64,000 nucleotides of DNA, from positions 124,001-188,000 of the forward strand of contig KK211150.1 in the NCBI GenBank assembly GCA_000620545.1. Direction: 5' to 3'. The stretch comes from Intrasporangiaceae bacterium URHB0013 (GTDB lineage: Bacteria > Actinomycetota > Actinomycetes > Actinomycetales > Dermatophilaceae). This document shows positions 48,508-56,721 of the stretch, piece after piece. How positions within the stretch are numbered: the stretch's first letter is position 1; each line of letters starts with the position of its first letter. A program made the translations under genes and the position numbers. The notes below the pieces were generated by a model that did not search any database, was not told where the DNA came from, and saw only the letters and a list, made by a program, of their open reading frames with translations.

Positions 48508-48900
48508 TCATGACGCGTTCCCGCCCTCGTGCCGCGCGAGGAACAGTGCGACCAGACGCTCGTGCTCGCCGTCGGTCGCACCGTTGAGCTCGAGCACGTC
48601 GCCGGCGATCTCGAGGCGCACCGAGCGGGCGTCGCGGGTGCCGCGGCCCAGCCAGTCGCGCGCAGAGGCGATGAGGGCGGTAAGGCCGCCGGATCCGAGC
48701 AGGGCCACCGTCAGGGTGCCGAGGGCCTCGACGTCGATCCCGCGCGTGTCCTCGGGCCCCGGACCAACCGGCTGCCTCGCCCGCAGGACCTCCACCTCAT
48801 CGACCCCGTGGAGCTCCTGCCGGAGCTGGCGCTGGAGCAGGTCGAGGCGCGCGTCATCGGACCCGCGTTCGTCGAACCGCAGCTCAACCGTCGTGCCCAT
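48508..48900 (-). CDS. Small EACC1-like effector-associated protein
   Basis: A 130-residue protein with no membrane segment or catalytic motif. It has an N-terminal beta/alpha part (TTVELRFDERGSDDARL), a Leu/Val strand, a Gly-rich helix-capping segment (VALLGSGGLTALIASARDWLGR) and a C-terminal strand region (VRLEIAGDVLEL). This is the pattern of the effector-associated constant component EACC1, a small protein found beside effector proteases in actinobacterial conflict systems. It ends 10 bases before the caspase gene, so the two are one operon. The assignment is by pattern and neighbour, not by a profile search. Confidence 0.72.
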   Translation of the reverse strand: MGTTVELRFDERGSDDARLDLLQRQLRQELHGVDEVEVLRARQPVGPGPEDTRGIDVEALGTLTVALLGSGGLTALIASARDWLGRGTRDARSVRLEIAGDVLELNGATDGEHERLVALFLARHEGGNAS

Positions 48901-48975
48901 CGGCTCACCTCTCGGCGCCGCACCCCTACGCCGTCGATCGTACGCGTGAGCGGGCTGTCGCGGGCAGGAGCAGAA

Positions 48976-49033
48976 GGCCCGGCTCGAGGTGCGTCGTCGC
49001 GGCACGCCGCGAACCTCCACCTCGAACCGGGCC
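48976..49033 (-). terminator. Terminator downstream of the GH31 gene
   Basis: GGCCCGGCTCGAGGT (48976-48990) pairs with ACCTCGAACCGGGCC (49019-49033) with one mismatch and a 28-base loop. It separates GH31 from the EACC1-caspase operon, whose promoter should lie within 48901-48975. Confidence 0.65.
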
Positions 49034-49049
49034 CGACCCGATTCCCGCG

Positions 49050-52000
49050 CTAGTTGGCCGTCGCCGCCCAACGCTGGGTCGCCGCTCCGGTGTCGGTCGC
49101 CTGCACGACCTTGCCGGAGCCGTCGACCGCGAGCGACAGCCCGCTGTGCTTGGCCGTGAGCCTCAGCTGCGAGCCCGACCGAGTGACGTTCCACTGCTGG
49201 TTCATCGTGCCGGTGCAGGTGTACTGCCCGACGAGCGCGCCGGGCGTCTGCGAGCTGGAGAAGACGTCCATGCACTGCCCGCTCTGGGCGTTCTTCACCT
49301 GGTAGGCGCCCGAGTCCTGAAGCGTCACGACCCACTTCTGCGACGCCGACGAGCTGACCGCCGCGGTGCCGAGCTGGGCCGAGGCCGACCCCGGCGCCTC
49401 GAGCGCGAGCCCGGACCCGACGTTGCCGAGCGAGTACTGCCCGTCGGCGATGGGCGGCGGCACGACCTCCTCGGTGCCCACGGTCATCGCGAAGACGTGC
49501 GCCGCGGAGTTGGCCGGCAGGGTCACCGCGGCCACCTCCTTGGCCGGGTCGATCCGGACCGTCTTCGTGAAGAGCCGGTACGCCGTCGTCGGGTACGCAG
49601 CGCCAGCTGGCGTGTTCTTGCCCAACGTCGTCACGGCGATCTTCGCGCCGTACGTGTCGGTCGCCAGGCAGCACCAGTTGGGGAAGCCGACGGTGACTGC
49701 CGCCGATGACCCGTCCGTGTAGTGCACGGTGCCCGCGCCACCCGCAGCCCCGCTCGTCCCGGTCCCGAGGAAGGCCAGCGCGTTGCCGCGACCCGACACC
49801 TGGATCGTCTCGCCGGCAGAGGCGACGTTGTCTTTCGTCCCGGGCTGCGAAGACGGCCACGTGAAGTCGAAGCCGTTCGCCGTCACCTTGGATCCAGGTG
49901 AGACTCCTTGCGCGGCAAGCCTTTCCGCGATGAAGCTCGACCCGCCGCCGTCGATGTCACCCGGTGTGGGCGACGCCAGCGCCGTCACGCCCACGTTGCT
50001 GAAGGCGCTCGCCAACGACGGGAACGCCAAGCGCGTCTTCGTCGCGTCCGTGACGGTCCGCGAGACGTCCCGCACGGTGTAGGCGGCCGACGCCGTCACG
50101 GCATACGACCCCGGCTTGGCTCCGGCGGCTGGTGTCACCGCGAAGCGGGCGGTGAAGGAGGCGCCGTCCTTGAGATCGGTCGCCGTGGTGGGACCGGAGG
50201 CCATCGCCGTCCAGCCGGACGGAAGCCCGACGGACGTCGCCGTCACCTGGACCGGCTTGCCCGTCGAGTTGGTGAACGTCGCCGTGACCTCGCGGGCCTC
50301 GTCCGGCACCGAGATGACCGGTGCCTTGACGTCGAGCGCGACGTCGAGCTCGGCGGGCTGGGCGCCCCCGACCGCACTGGCACCGGTGATCCGCACCGTG
50401 TGCGCGGCGCCCGTTGACACCGAGCGGGTCTTGACCTGGACGACGCCGGTGGCCGAGTCGTAGAACCACCCGCTCGCCGCGGCCTGCAGCGCCGCCTTCG
50501 ACGCGACGGCGCCGACCTCGTCACCGTCCACGGCAACTGCCGACGGTGCCGTGTTCGTGTGCACGGCCAAGCCGTAGCTGCGCGAGCCGGGCTTGCCGGC
50601 GTACGAGCCGTCGACCGACCCCAGCGTCACCGTCACGGGACCCTTGCCGGCCGTCGGCGCGGCGACGTCGAAGCGCTGCGCTGCGCTGGCCCCAGACCTC
50701 CACGCCTGGGAGCGTCCGTCGTCCTCGTAGTTGGTGAACGTCGACGTGCCGGACGGGTAGACATCGAGGTCCAGGCGACCTGACTCCTTGGCGGCCTTCC
50801 AGTCGAGCGTTCCCTCGGCGAACATCGGCACGACGGCGCCGGCTCGGACGAAGAGCGGCAGCCGGTCGAGCGGCGCCTTGTAGCCGTTGACCGTCTGCTT
50901 GCCCGGGTAGAGCCGGCCGGTCCAGTAGTCGATCCACGTCCCCTCGGGCAGGTAGATGCCGTCGCGGACGGTGGTGTCGGAGTACACCGGCGCGACGAGG
51001 AAGTCGTCACCTGCGAGGAACTCGTACTTCGCCGAATCGCCCCACGTCGCAGGGTCCTTCGGGTAGTTGACGTAGAGCGGACGCGTCGCGCCGAGCCCGG
51101 TCCTCGACCCGTTGACGGTGTGCGTGTAGAGGTAGGGCAGCAGCCGTTCGTGCAGCTGGAGGTAGGAACGGTTGATCGAGGTGTACGGCTCTCCGTAGCG
51201 GTAGGGCTGCTTGTCCTTGCCCGCCCACCCGCTCATCGCGTACGTCATCGGCAGGAACATCTTCCACTGGAGGTCACGCGTGTACGTGTCCGCGCTCCCG
51301 CCGAAGATGCCGTCGATGTCGCCCGTCGTCACGTGCTGCCCGGACAGGGTCGAGCCGGCATACGTCGGGATCTGCCACTTGATGTAGTCCCACGTGCCCG
51401 ACTGGTCGCCGCTCCACATCGCGCCGCAGCGCTGCGTGCCGGCCCAGCCCTCGATCGTGAGGACGGTCGCGCGGTCGGTGCTGCTCGACTCGATCCCGTC
51501 GCGGGCCTTCTCGCACGCGTCGAGCGCGAAGCGGTAGCCGGGGCCGACCCACGCGACATCGGTCTTGCGCACCCGCACGCCACTGGCGACCTCGTAGGGC
51601 TGGTTCGTCAGGTCGGACTGGGTCCACAGGCCGAGCTCGGAGCCGTGGTCGACGAGCATCTCGTGCGTCTCGGGGAGGTCCTCGTAGCCGCATCCGTAGC
51701 CGTCGTTGACGAGGGTCCAGCCGAGCGGCATGTCGTTGGCCGTGTAGCCGTCGGCGATGGCCGTCGTGTCGCGCAGCGTCTCGCGCTCGCCACGGTTGGC
51801 GTTGTGCAGGTAGCAGTCCGCGTCGCCGACCTCGAGCGCGTACATCGGCAGCATGAGCGGCCGGCCGGTCAGCTCCGTGTAGCCGTCGAGCACCTCTCGC
51901 GTGTCGCCGATGAAGTAGTACGCATCGAACCGCTGCTCCTGGTGGGTGGTGCGCACCGGTGAGTGGAAGTCGTAGGCGCCCGGCGCGAAGGTGTTGCGGA

Positions 52001-52655
52001 GCACGCCGTAACCGGCGCTCGAGAGGTAGAAGGGCGCCGCGTTGGGGTTCCCGCCGTCGTCCCAGTTGTAGTCGCGGCTGATCGTGATCGCGGTGTCGCG
52101 GTGGCTGAAGCGACCGTTCTGCATCCCGCCGCCGAAGAACTGCTCCTGCGTGCCCCGGGCCAGCGTCTGCGTCATGCCGCTCGCGTTCCAGGCCAGCGGG
52201 GCGGTCTCGCGCATCAGCTCGGCGCCGCTCGAGTCCTGAAGTCGCAGTGTGATCGGCGACTTCGTCACCGTGAGCCGTGCCTTCGCCGTCGAGATGACGT
52301 ATGCCGTGCCGGTGTCCGTCACGCTCGACGCGCCACCCGTGTAGTCACGCTTGACGACGATGTCGGCGTCCGGGGCGGCAGGGTCGGAGGGGTCCGCCGA
52401 CGCCGGGTCGGTGAAGGTGCCGTCCGGTGCCACCTGGACGCGCAGCAGGTCGGCGTCGTCGACCTCCACGCGCAGCCTGGCCGCACCTGACCCGAACGTG
52501 TACGTGTCGCCGCTGCGGCTGTAGGCGGTCACGTCCCCCAGGTGTGCATCGGCCGCCTGCGCGGGACTGGACACCAGCACCACACCTGAGAGGGCGACGA
52601 CGGCGCCGGTGAGGGCACCCATCCCTCTCCGCACTGTGTGTTTGAAACTGCTCAT
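49050..52655 (-). CDS. Secreted glycoside hydrolase family 31 enzyme with C-terminal ricin-type lectin domain
   Basis: The protein has 1201 residues. A signal peptide (RRGMGALTGAVVALSGVVLVSSPAQA) is followed by an N-terminal beta-domain and a catalytic barrel. The nucleophile is likely Asp366 in KTDVAW and the acid/base is likely Asp417 in WSGDQSG. After a DUF5110-like segment come NPCBM-associated and Ig-like beta parts (about 735-900), and the last 130 residues form a ricin-B-type lectin fold (QLGTAAVSSSASQKWVVT, QCMDVFSSSQTPG). GH31 includes alpha-glucosidases and alpha-xylosidases; substrate is not resolved. ATG at 52655 is 39 bases from a good promoter. Confidence 0.9.
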   Translation of the reverse strand: MSSFKHTVRRGMGALTGAVVALSGVVLVSSPAQAADAHLGDVTAYSRSGDTYTFGSGAARLRVEVDDADLLRVQVAPDGTFTDPASADPSDPAAPDADIVVKRDYTGGASSVTDTGTAYVISTAKARLTVTKSPITLRLQDSSGAELMRETAPLAWNASGMTQTLARGTQEQFFGGGMQNGRFSHRDTAITISRDYNWDDGGNPNAAPFYLSSAGYGVLRNTFAPGAYDFHSPVRTTHQEQRFDAYYFIGDTREVLDGYTELTGRPLMLPMYALEVGDADCYLHNANRGERETLRDTTAIADGYTANDMPLGWTLVNDGYGCGYEDLPETHEMLVDHGSELGLWTQSDLTNQPYEVASGVRVRKTDVAWVGPGYRFALDACEKARDGIESSSTDRATVLTIEGWAGTQRCGAMWSGDQSGTWDYIKWQIPTYAGSTLSGQHVTTGDIDGIFGGSADTYTRDLQWKMFLPMTYAMSGWAGKDKQPYRYGEPYTSINRSYLQLHERLLPYLYTHTVNGSRTGLGATRPLYVNYPKDPATWGDSAKYEFLAGDDFLVAPVYSDTTVRDGIYLPEGTWIDYWTGRLYPGKQTVNGYKAPLDRLPLFVRAGAVVPMFAEGTLDWKAAKESGRLDLDVYPSGTSTFTNYEDDGRSQAWRSGASAAQRFDVAAPTAGKGPVTVTLGSVDGSYAGKPGSRSYGLAVHTNTAPSAVAVDGDEVGAVASKAALQAAASGWFYDSATGVVQVKTRSVSTGAAHTVRITGASAVGGAQPAELDVALDVKAPVISVPDEAREVTATFTNSTGKPVQVTATSVGLPSGWTAMASGPTTATDLKDGASFTARFAVTPAAGAKPGSYAVTASAAYTVRDVSRTVTDATKTRLAFPSLASAFSNVGVTALASPTPGDIDGGGSSFIAERLAAQGVSPGSKVTANGFDFTWPSSQPGTKDNVASAGETIQVSGRGNALAFLGTGTSGAAGGAGTVHYTDGSSAAVTVGFPNWCCLATDTYGAKIAVTTLGKNTPAGAAYPTTAYRLFTKTVRIDPAKEVAAVTLPANSAAHVFAMTVGTEEVVPPPIADGQYSLGNVGSGLALEAPGSASAQLGTAAVSSSASQKWVVTLQDSGAYQVKNAQSGQCMDVFSSSQTPGALVGQYTCTGTMNQQWNVTRSGSQLRLTAKHSGLSLAVDGSGKVVQATDTGAATQRWAATAN

Positions 52656-52700
52656 TCAAGCATCCTTTCGCTCACATTCAGTCACCGTTCTGTCGGTAGG

Positions 52701-52749
52701 ACCGTAGGGGTGGGGTGAAAGGGGCGTCAAGAGTTTCGGACAAATCCGA
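52701..52749 (-). promoter_or_regulatory. GH31 promoter and upstream inverted repeat
   Basis: On the minus strand, TTGACG (52725-52730) and TACGGT (52701-52706) are separated by 18 bases. Just upstream, TCGGA-CAAA-TCCGA (52736-52749) is an inverted repeat that could be a regulator site. The rest of the gap up to 52976 has no gene. Confidence 0.65.
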
Positions 52750-52976
52750 CGTCCTCGCGGCCCTCCTGAGCGCGCGCACGGACCACACAGCCAATCCACG
52801 GAATCTCCCTCTGGCGCAACGTCGGCTCTGGTGCCATGCTCGGTGGAGCACCACCTCTCCGAGTCCCTCCCGGGGCACCGGAGCTCGTGGGCGGACTGCG
52901 TGGAAGGAACCGAACTGACGCGCTCGTCGTGATGCAAACTTCATCGAGCCCCTCGCGAAACCAGCCAGACAGGGTC

Positions 52977-52982
52977 TAGACT
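52977..52982 (+). promoter_or_regulatory. -10 element of a candidate small RNA
   Basis: TAGACT lies about 7 bases before the predicted start of a structured transcript. No clear -35 is seen. Confidence 0.5.
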
Positions 52983-52988
52983 GGTGGA

Positions 52989-53121
52989 AGCGAAGGGTTG
53001 GGCCCGCACGAACCGCGCCCAGCCCTTCTGCATGTGCTGGCTCGCGCTGTCCCCCTGTCGGTGCGAGCCAGCTCAAGCAGAGAAGGACCCGGATGCCAAG
53101 GCATCCGGGTCCTTCTCTTTG
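52989..53121 (+). ncRNA. Candidate structured small RNA with intrinsic terminator
   Basis: About 130 bases with three hairpins and no good reading frame. Hairpin 1 has a 12-pair stem (52992-53003 with 53017-53028, one G-U). Hairpin 2 has a perfect 10-pair stem (53036-53045 with 53063-53072) and a C-rich loop containing CCCCC. A perfect 17-pair terminator (53080-53096 with 53101-53117) and TTTGT end it. No known family is assigned; the C-rich loop recalls actinobacterial 6C RNA but the loops do not fit well. The promoter is only a -10 match. Confidence 0.62.
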
Positions 53122-53138
53122 TGCTCTGTGTGGGTGAC

Positions 53139-53170
53139 GCCCCGTGCCGGCCCTGAGGCCGGCACGGGGC
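53139..53170 (-). terminator. Terminator of the Ala-rich coiled-coil gene
   Basis: A perfect 14-pair stem (53139-53152 with 53157-53170) and CTGA loop lie just past the stop at 53177. There is no T-run. Confidence 0.72.
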
Positions 53171-53176
53171 CGTCGG

Positions 53177-54250
53177 TCAGCTCGAGGTGTCGTTCTCCTG
53201 CGCGAGCCTGGCCTGGGCGGACCCACGCGGCGATGACGTCGTCGAGGCGCCGTTGATCGTGCCGCCCTCGACCGCGTCGGAGGTGATGGCGTCCGAGTCG
53301 GGCGCGGCGTCGACCGCGGTGACCTGACCCTCGGCGGTGGCCGGTGCACCCGCGAGCTCGTCACTCTCGTCGCCCTCGCCGTCGCTGGCGTCCAGGGCCT
53401 CGCCGGAGCGGTCCTTCGCGTCGGCGATCGCAGCCTGACCCTTGGCGGCCAGCTCCGACCCCTTCTCCTTGGCCTTGCTCGCCGCGCCTGCGACGACCTC
53501 CTTGGCGTGGCCCACCTGCTCGGCGGCCTTGTCCTTGAGCGTCGCTGCGTCCGAGCCGCTCGCGCCGGAGCGCGAGTCGAGCGGCGTGGCCCACGGGTCT
53601 TCGGCCTGCTTCTGCTTGCGGAAGGCCGCGATCGCTGCAACCGCCGCAGCGATCAGACCGATCGCCATGAGCCACTTGCCCTTGCCACCACGCCGCTTCG
53701 CGACCGCGTCGCCCTTGAGCACCAGGTAGGCGTCCTGGGCGCGGTGGCCACCGACGGCCGCGGACTCCTTGGCCTGCGCGGCGGCCTGCTCGAGGTGCGG
53801 CTGGGCCGCCTCACGGGCCTGCTCGGCGCTGGCCGCAAGGGCTGCTGCAGCAGTGGCGATGGCTGCTCCGACCTTGGGCAGTACCGACTCGGTGAGGGTG
53901 GCCTGGGCCGCCTCCACCCGGGGTCGCGCCCGGTCGGCTGCCTCGTGCAGCGCCTCCTGCAGCGCCTCGCCGGCTACCTCCTTCGCGGAGACCGCCGTGG
54001 CCAGCAGCGCGGGCGCCGCGGCCTCCTTGGCACTCACCAGCCGCTCACGTGCGGCGTCCGCCGCGCTCTGGAGCACCGGTGTGGCGCTCTCGCGCGCGAG
54101 CAGTGCGCGCTCCTTGGCCAGGGCCGCGGCCTCTGCCGCGGAAGCAGCGGCGCTGGCCCTCAGCTCTGCTGCGCTTGCCTTGAGATCGGCCGCCGTGGCT
54201 CGCGCCTGGTCGACCCCAGTCTCCCTGCGGGACTGCTTGGTTTGGAACAT
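53177..54250 (-). CDS. Ala-rich coiled-coil membrane protein, function unknown
   Basis: The protein has 357 residues. Residues 1-185 are almost all helical, Ala/Glu/Lys-rich heptads (KASAAELRASAAASAAEAAAL) that suggest a coiled coil. A single hydrophobic helix near 195-215 (WLMAIGLIAAAVAAIAAF) is followed by a short DPWATPLD motif that resembles the end of DLW-type small proteins, and an acidic C-terminal half with KAKEKGSELAAKGQAA. I do not recognise a family. The topology looks like a long cytoplasmic rod tethered to the membrane. The gene stands alone between a candidate small RNA and a GTATGCC-bearing gap. Confidence 0.75.
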   Translation of the reverse strand: MFQTKQSRRETGVDQARATAADLKASAAELRASAAASAAEAAALAKERALLARESATPVLQSAADAARERLVSAKEAAAPALLATAVSAKEVAGEALQEALHEAADRARPRVEAAQATLTESVLPKVGAAIATAAAALAASAEQAREAAQPHLEQAAAQAKESAAVGGHRAQDAYLVLKGDAVAKRRGGKGKWLMAIGLIAAAVAAIAAFRKQKQAEDPWATPLDSRSGASGSDAATLKDKAAEQVGHAKEVVAGAASKAKEKGSELAAKGQAAIADAKDRSGEALDASDGEGDESDELAGAPATAEGQVTAVDAAPDSDAITSDAVEGGTINGASTTSSPRGSAQARLAQENDTSS

Positions 54251-54369
54251 ACGTCCTCCTAAGTCCTCTCCTGCGTACCCATCCTGCCAACTTCGGCCTC
54301 GGACCGCACCGACTCCGCCCGTCCGTGGGCGGCGCCGACGCAGATCGCGTATGCCGTCACGCCCTCCGT

Positions 54370-54996
54370 TCAGCTCGTGGCCCGGTGCGGCGGCTGGGCG
54401 CCGCGCTGGGTCGCGTCGGCGTCCTCCGGGGCCGGCGCATGCGGGTCTCCGTCCGTGGTGGTCGGCGGGTGGTCGAGCCCGAGCACCGTGTCCTCCAGCG
54501 TGGTGTCGGCGAGCGACTCCGGGGTGTGGACCGGCAGGTCGCCGGCAGCCGCGTCGAAGCCGGTCTCGCTCACCGGGGTCGGCGGGTCGATCGGGGAGGG
54601 TGCGTCGAGCGGGCTGGCCGACACGGGAGCGGGGGACTCGGGGTCGACCGGGAACGGCTCGCCGCCCGTGACGTCCGTCGCGCCGGCAGCTGCAGCCGAG
54701 CCCGTGGCCGTGGTGGGTCCCGAGGGGTGTCCCTCCGCCACCTTGCCGACGCCACGGTCGACGTGCTCACGGACCTTGGCCACCTTGTCGGCGTACCTGC
54801 CGTCGGTCTTCTCGTCGATCTTCGTCGTGGCCGTCTCGACGTAGCCGTTGATCTTGTCGCGGTTCTCGACGGCGAACTCGCCCGCCTTCTCACGACCCTG
54901 CTTGGCCGCCTGCGTGGCCGCCTCCTGCAACTGCCGGGCCTTGGTCTCGAGGTCGAGCTCCTCGGCCTTCTTCTTCAGCCTGTCCAGAAATGACAT
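54370..54996 (-). CDS. MT0933-like antitoxin-family protein with long acidic tail
   Basis: The protein has 208 residues. The first 90 residues match the pattern of the MT0933-like antitoxin family: SFLDRLKKKAEELDLETK, then a KINGYVETATTKIDEKTDGRYADKV helix pair cut to its IDEKTDGRYADKV core. The rest is Pro/Asp/Thr-rich with no domain. In that family a toxin partner may or may not be nearby; none is visible here. ATG at 54996 has GGAGTGCGG about 5 bases upstream. The divergent ppiA gene starts 175 bases away, and the gap holds two GGCATAC words. Confidence 0.7.
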   Translation of the reverse strand: MSFLDRLKKKAEELDLETKARQLQEAATQAAKQGREKAGEFAVENRDKINGYVETATTKIDEKTDGRYADKVAKVREHVDRGVGKVAEGHPSGPTTATGSAAAAGATDVTGGEPFPVDPESPAPVSASPLDAPSPIDPPTPVSETGFDAAAGDLPVHTPESLADTTLEDTVLGLDHPPTTTDGDPHAPAPEDADATQRGAQPPHRATS

Positions 54997-55170
54997 CCGC
55001 ACTCCGTCCTGCACCGGCTCGTGCCGGCCGCTCACTGGGGTCGAGTCCTCGACTGCTGCGAGGACGATCCTTCTCCTTGGCCAACGGTGGGTCCACCCCC
55101 AGCGTTCCTCTTCTGCTGGGGCATACCCGCCCGGACGGCATACGTGGGCGGTCGTGCAAGGATTGGATCC
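54997..55170. promoter_or_regulatory. Divergent region between antitoxin-like gene and ppiA
   Basis: A 174-base gap with two GGCATAC words in the same orientation, 55120-55126 and 55137-55143, seventeen bases apart. No gene is visible. Promoters for both genes should lie here. Confidence 0.6.
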
Positions 55171-55689
55171 ATGAAGGCAACCCTGCACACGAACCACGGT
55201 GACATCGTCATCGACCTCTTCGAGCACCAGGCCCCGAAGACGGTGGAGAACTTCGTCGGCCTCGCCAAGGGCGAGAAGGAGTACAAGGACGACGCCGGCC
55301 GGACCAACCCGACCCCGTTCTACGACGGCCTCATCTTCCACCGCATCATCCCGAACTTCATGATCCAGGGCGGCTGCCCGATCGGTCAGGGCTTCGGCGG
55401 TCCGGGCTACGCGTTCGACGACGAGATCAGCCCCGACAAGGACTTCACCAAGCCCTACGTCCTCGCCATGGCCAACGCCGGCAAGCGCATGGGCAAGGGC
55501 ACCAACGGCTCGCAGTTCTTCATCACGACCGCTGCGACGACGTGGCTCCAGGGCAAGCACACGATCTTCGGTGAGGTCGCCGACCAGGCCTCGCGTGACG
55601 TCGTCGACAAGATCGGTGCGGTCCCCACGGGCGCCAACGACAAGCCCGTCGAGGACGTCGTGCTCACCTCGGTCACCATCGAGGACTGA
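55171..55689 (+). CDS. ppiA: Peptidyl-prolyl cis-trans isomerase, cyclophilin type
   Basis: A 172-residue cytoplasmic cyclophilin that speeds proline isomerisation in folding proteins. The active-site residues are in place: the Arg and Phe in FHRIIPNFMIQGG near residue 55, the GTNGSQFFI strand near 110 and the Trp-containing WLQGKHTIFGEV near 125. The start MKATLHTNHGDIVIDLFE is typical. It holds the position of mycobacterial ppiA (Rv0009), after the gyrase/tRNA block. Confidence 0.96.
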   Translation: MKATLHTNHGDIVIDLFEHQAPKTVENFVGLAKGEKEYKDDAGRTNPTPFYDGLIFHRIIPNFMIQGGCPIGQGFGGPGYAFDDEISPDKDFTKPYVLAMANAGKRMGKGTNGSQFFITTAATTWLQGKHTIFGEVADQASRDVVDKIGAVPTGANDKPVEDVVLTSVTIED

Positions 55690-55762
55690 CCCTCCGGGTC
55701 CTACCGCAGCGACAGCACCACCGCACCACCGCCCATGGACGTGACCGGCAGGGGGACTCCCG

Positions 55763-56713
55763 TTGTCTGACGACCCGACCAGTGGCCAGCCCGGCCAGCC
55801 CCCGTTCGAGCCGGGAGTGCCGCAGCCCGCTGCCGGTCCGTCCGTGTGCCCGCGCCACCCCGACCGCGAGGCCTACGTCCGCTGCCAGCGGTGCGGCCGG
55901 CCCGCGTGCCCCGAGTGCCAGCGGCCGGCCGCCGTCGGCATCCAGTGCGTCGACTGCGTACGCGAGGCGGCCCGCAGCGCGCCCGACGCCCGCACCGTGT
56001 TCGGTGGCCGGGCGACGGACGGCACGCCGGTCGTCACCTACACGATCATCGCCATCTGCGCCGTCGCCTACCTTGCGCAGCGCGCCAGCTCGACCGTCAC
56101 GCAGAACTACGCGTTCGCGCCGTACCTCGGGTGGACCGAGCCGTGGCGCTTCGTCACCGCGGCCTTTCTGCACTCGCCCCAGACGGTGTTCCACATCCTG
56201 CTCAACATGTTCGCCTTGTGGACCCTCGGGCAGTACCTCGAGCCGATGCTTGGTCGCGCCCGGTTCGCCGCGCTCTACCTCATCAGCGGCATCGGTGGTC
56301 AGGTCGCCGTGACGCTCCTGGCGGGGTCCCCCACCATCGCCGGTCTCCGGGCGGGACTCGACGACGCCTGGCTGACCCCGGTGGTCGGCGCGTCCGGGGC
56401 CATCTTCGGGCTCTTCGGTGCGCTCCTCGTGCTGAACCGGCACCTCGGGCGCTCCTCGGCGGCCATGTACGCGACCCTCGCGATCAACGCCGCCTTCGGC
56501 TTCTTCTACCCCGGCATCTCGTGGCAGGCCCACGCCGGAGGCTTCGTCACCGGCATCCTCTGCGCCGGCGTCATCGTCCTCTTCCGCCGACAGGGCGTGC
56601 GCCACCTCGTGTGGGCCGGTCTGGGGGCGGTGCTCGCGCTGCTCGTCGCGGTCACCGTCGTCAAGTACCTCTTGGTGCCCGAGGTCATCCGCGAGCTCAG
56701 CATCTTCGGCTGA
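55763..56713 (+). CDS. Rhomboid-family intramembrane serine protease with zinc-finger N-terminus
   Basis: The protein has 316 residues. The N-terminal part has two CxxC pairs (CQRCGRPACPEC) plus CPRHPDRE and CVDC, a B-box-like zinc site. Six membrane helices follow. The catalytic pair is Ser in GASGAIFGLFGAL (about residue 215) and His in AHAGGFVTG (about 257). HILLNMFALW is the classic helix 2 motif. The start is TTG at 55763, with AGGGGG upstream; no ATG or GTG is suitably placed. It would cut single-pass membrane proteins. A close gap to the next gene (8 bases) suggests an operon. Confidence 0.93.
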   Translation: MSDDPTSGQPGQPPFEPGVPQPAAGPSVCPRHPDREAYVRCQRCGRPACPECQRPAAVGIQCVDCVREAARSAPDARTVFGGRATDGTPVVTYTIIAICAVAYLAQRASSTVTQNYAFAPYLGWTEPWRFVTAAFLHSPQTVFHILLNMFALWTLGQYLEPMLGRARFAALYLISGIGGQVAVTLLAGSPTIAGLRAGLDDAWLTPVVGASGAIFGLFGALLVLNRHLGRSSAAMYATLAINAAFGFFYPGISWQAHAGGFVTGILCAGVIVLFRRQGVRHLVWAGLGAVLALLVAVTVVKYLLVPEVIRELSIFG

Positions 56714-56721
56714 CGGCGGCC

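Noticed and set aside
52989-53121. Identification of the candidate RNA as 6C RNA
   Set aside because: Only one loop has a C-run of five and the first loop does not fit, so no family name is given.
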